Below are positions 6,823 to 6,959 of a stretch of DNA of 6,959 nucleotides, in pieces. The first letter of the stretch is position 1. The number at the start of each line of letters is the position of its first letter. A model generated the notes under the pieces. It was not told where the DNA came from and searched no databases. It saw nothing but the letters and a program-made list of their open reading frames with translations. The DNA comes from Gemmatimonas sp. UBA2094 (GTDB lineage Bacteria > Gemmatimonadota > Gemmatimonadetes > Gemmatimonadales > Gemmatimonadaceae), in the NCBI GenBank assembly GCA_002331565.1, contig DCZC01000203.1:3933-10891 (forward strand), written 5' to 3'. The translations under genes were made by a program, and so were the position numbers.

Positions 6823-6904
6823 CCGTCGTTCGGGTTTTGCGTTAGGGGTCGCGTGCGCCATGTTTCAGGCAGTCCGCAGGCTTTCCCTTCTTCGTGTAGC
6901 CACC

Positions 6905-6959
6905 ATGCGTCCTTCTCTCCGTTTCGCCGCTGCTGCGGCGGCCCTGCTGTGCAGCGCTC
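6905..6959 (+). CDS. Start of a secreted protein, 3'-truncated by the window
   Basis: From the ATG in CCACCATG at 6905 the frame reads MRPSLRFAAAAAALLCSA to the edge. This is a classic signal-peptide start with a basic n-region and an Ala/Leu core; the Cys might be part of a lipobox, but the remainder is missing. An in-frame ATG at 6860 would add 15 residues (MFQAVRRLSLLRVAT) and has a possible Shine-Dalgarno-like AGGGG 11 bases upstream, so the start is ambiguous. It begins 82 bp after the peroxidase stop (37 bp from the alternative start) and may be co-transcribed with it. The product cannot be identified. Confidence 0.55.
   Translation, partial: MRPSLRFAAAAAALLCSA

Overview
The window is GC-rich with densely packed genes on both strands. 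High GC, many secreted or lipid-anchored proteins, start codons without Shine-Dalgarno sequences, and a di-heme peroxidase carrying an imelysin-like front half suggest an environmental bacterium, possibly a member of the Gemmatimonadota. That placement is by gene style only. No rRNA, tRNA, CRISPR array, insertion sequence or phage gene was seen.

Left part (1-2597, all + strand): the 3' end of a D-2-hydroxyacid dehydrogenase of the glyoxylate/hydroxypyruvate reductase type (start lies outside the window), then a DUF2461/TIGR02453 family protein, then a short-unit tandem repeat array (10 bp, six perfect copies plus one imperfect), then a multi-pass membrane protein resembling the VC0807 family. 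The array lies entirely between these last two genes and is followed by a near-inverted copy of its own unit, so it could fold into a hairpin just before the membrane-protein start codon.

Middle (2598-3407): a gene for a small Rieske [2Fe-2S] protein runs on the minus strand, convergent with the membrane protein and divergent from the gene to its right. It has a twin-arginine-like and lipobox-like N-terminus and no cytochrome b partner in view. The 208 bp divergent spacer must hold the promoters for both directions and contains short direct and inverted repeats.

Right part (3408-6959, + strand): a lipoprotein related to PhoX/DUF839 proteins, a perfect 12 bp hairpin, a di-heme cytochrome c peroxidase/MauG-type lipoprotein with an N-terminal imelysin-like domain, and the first codons of another secreted protein cut by the window edge. 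The PhoX-like and peroxidase proteins should both sit in the cell envelope. Their same-strand order suggests, but does not prove, a shared envelope role in redox chemistry and metal or phosphate handling. The hairpin between them may separate them into different transcripts.

No wholly new system can be demonstrated. The most unusual items are the imelysin-peroxidase fusion with an altered GxHxxE motif, the 10 bp array with its hairpin potential, and the diverged PhoX-like lipoprotein.
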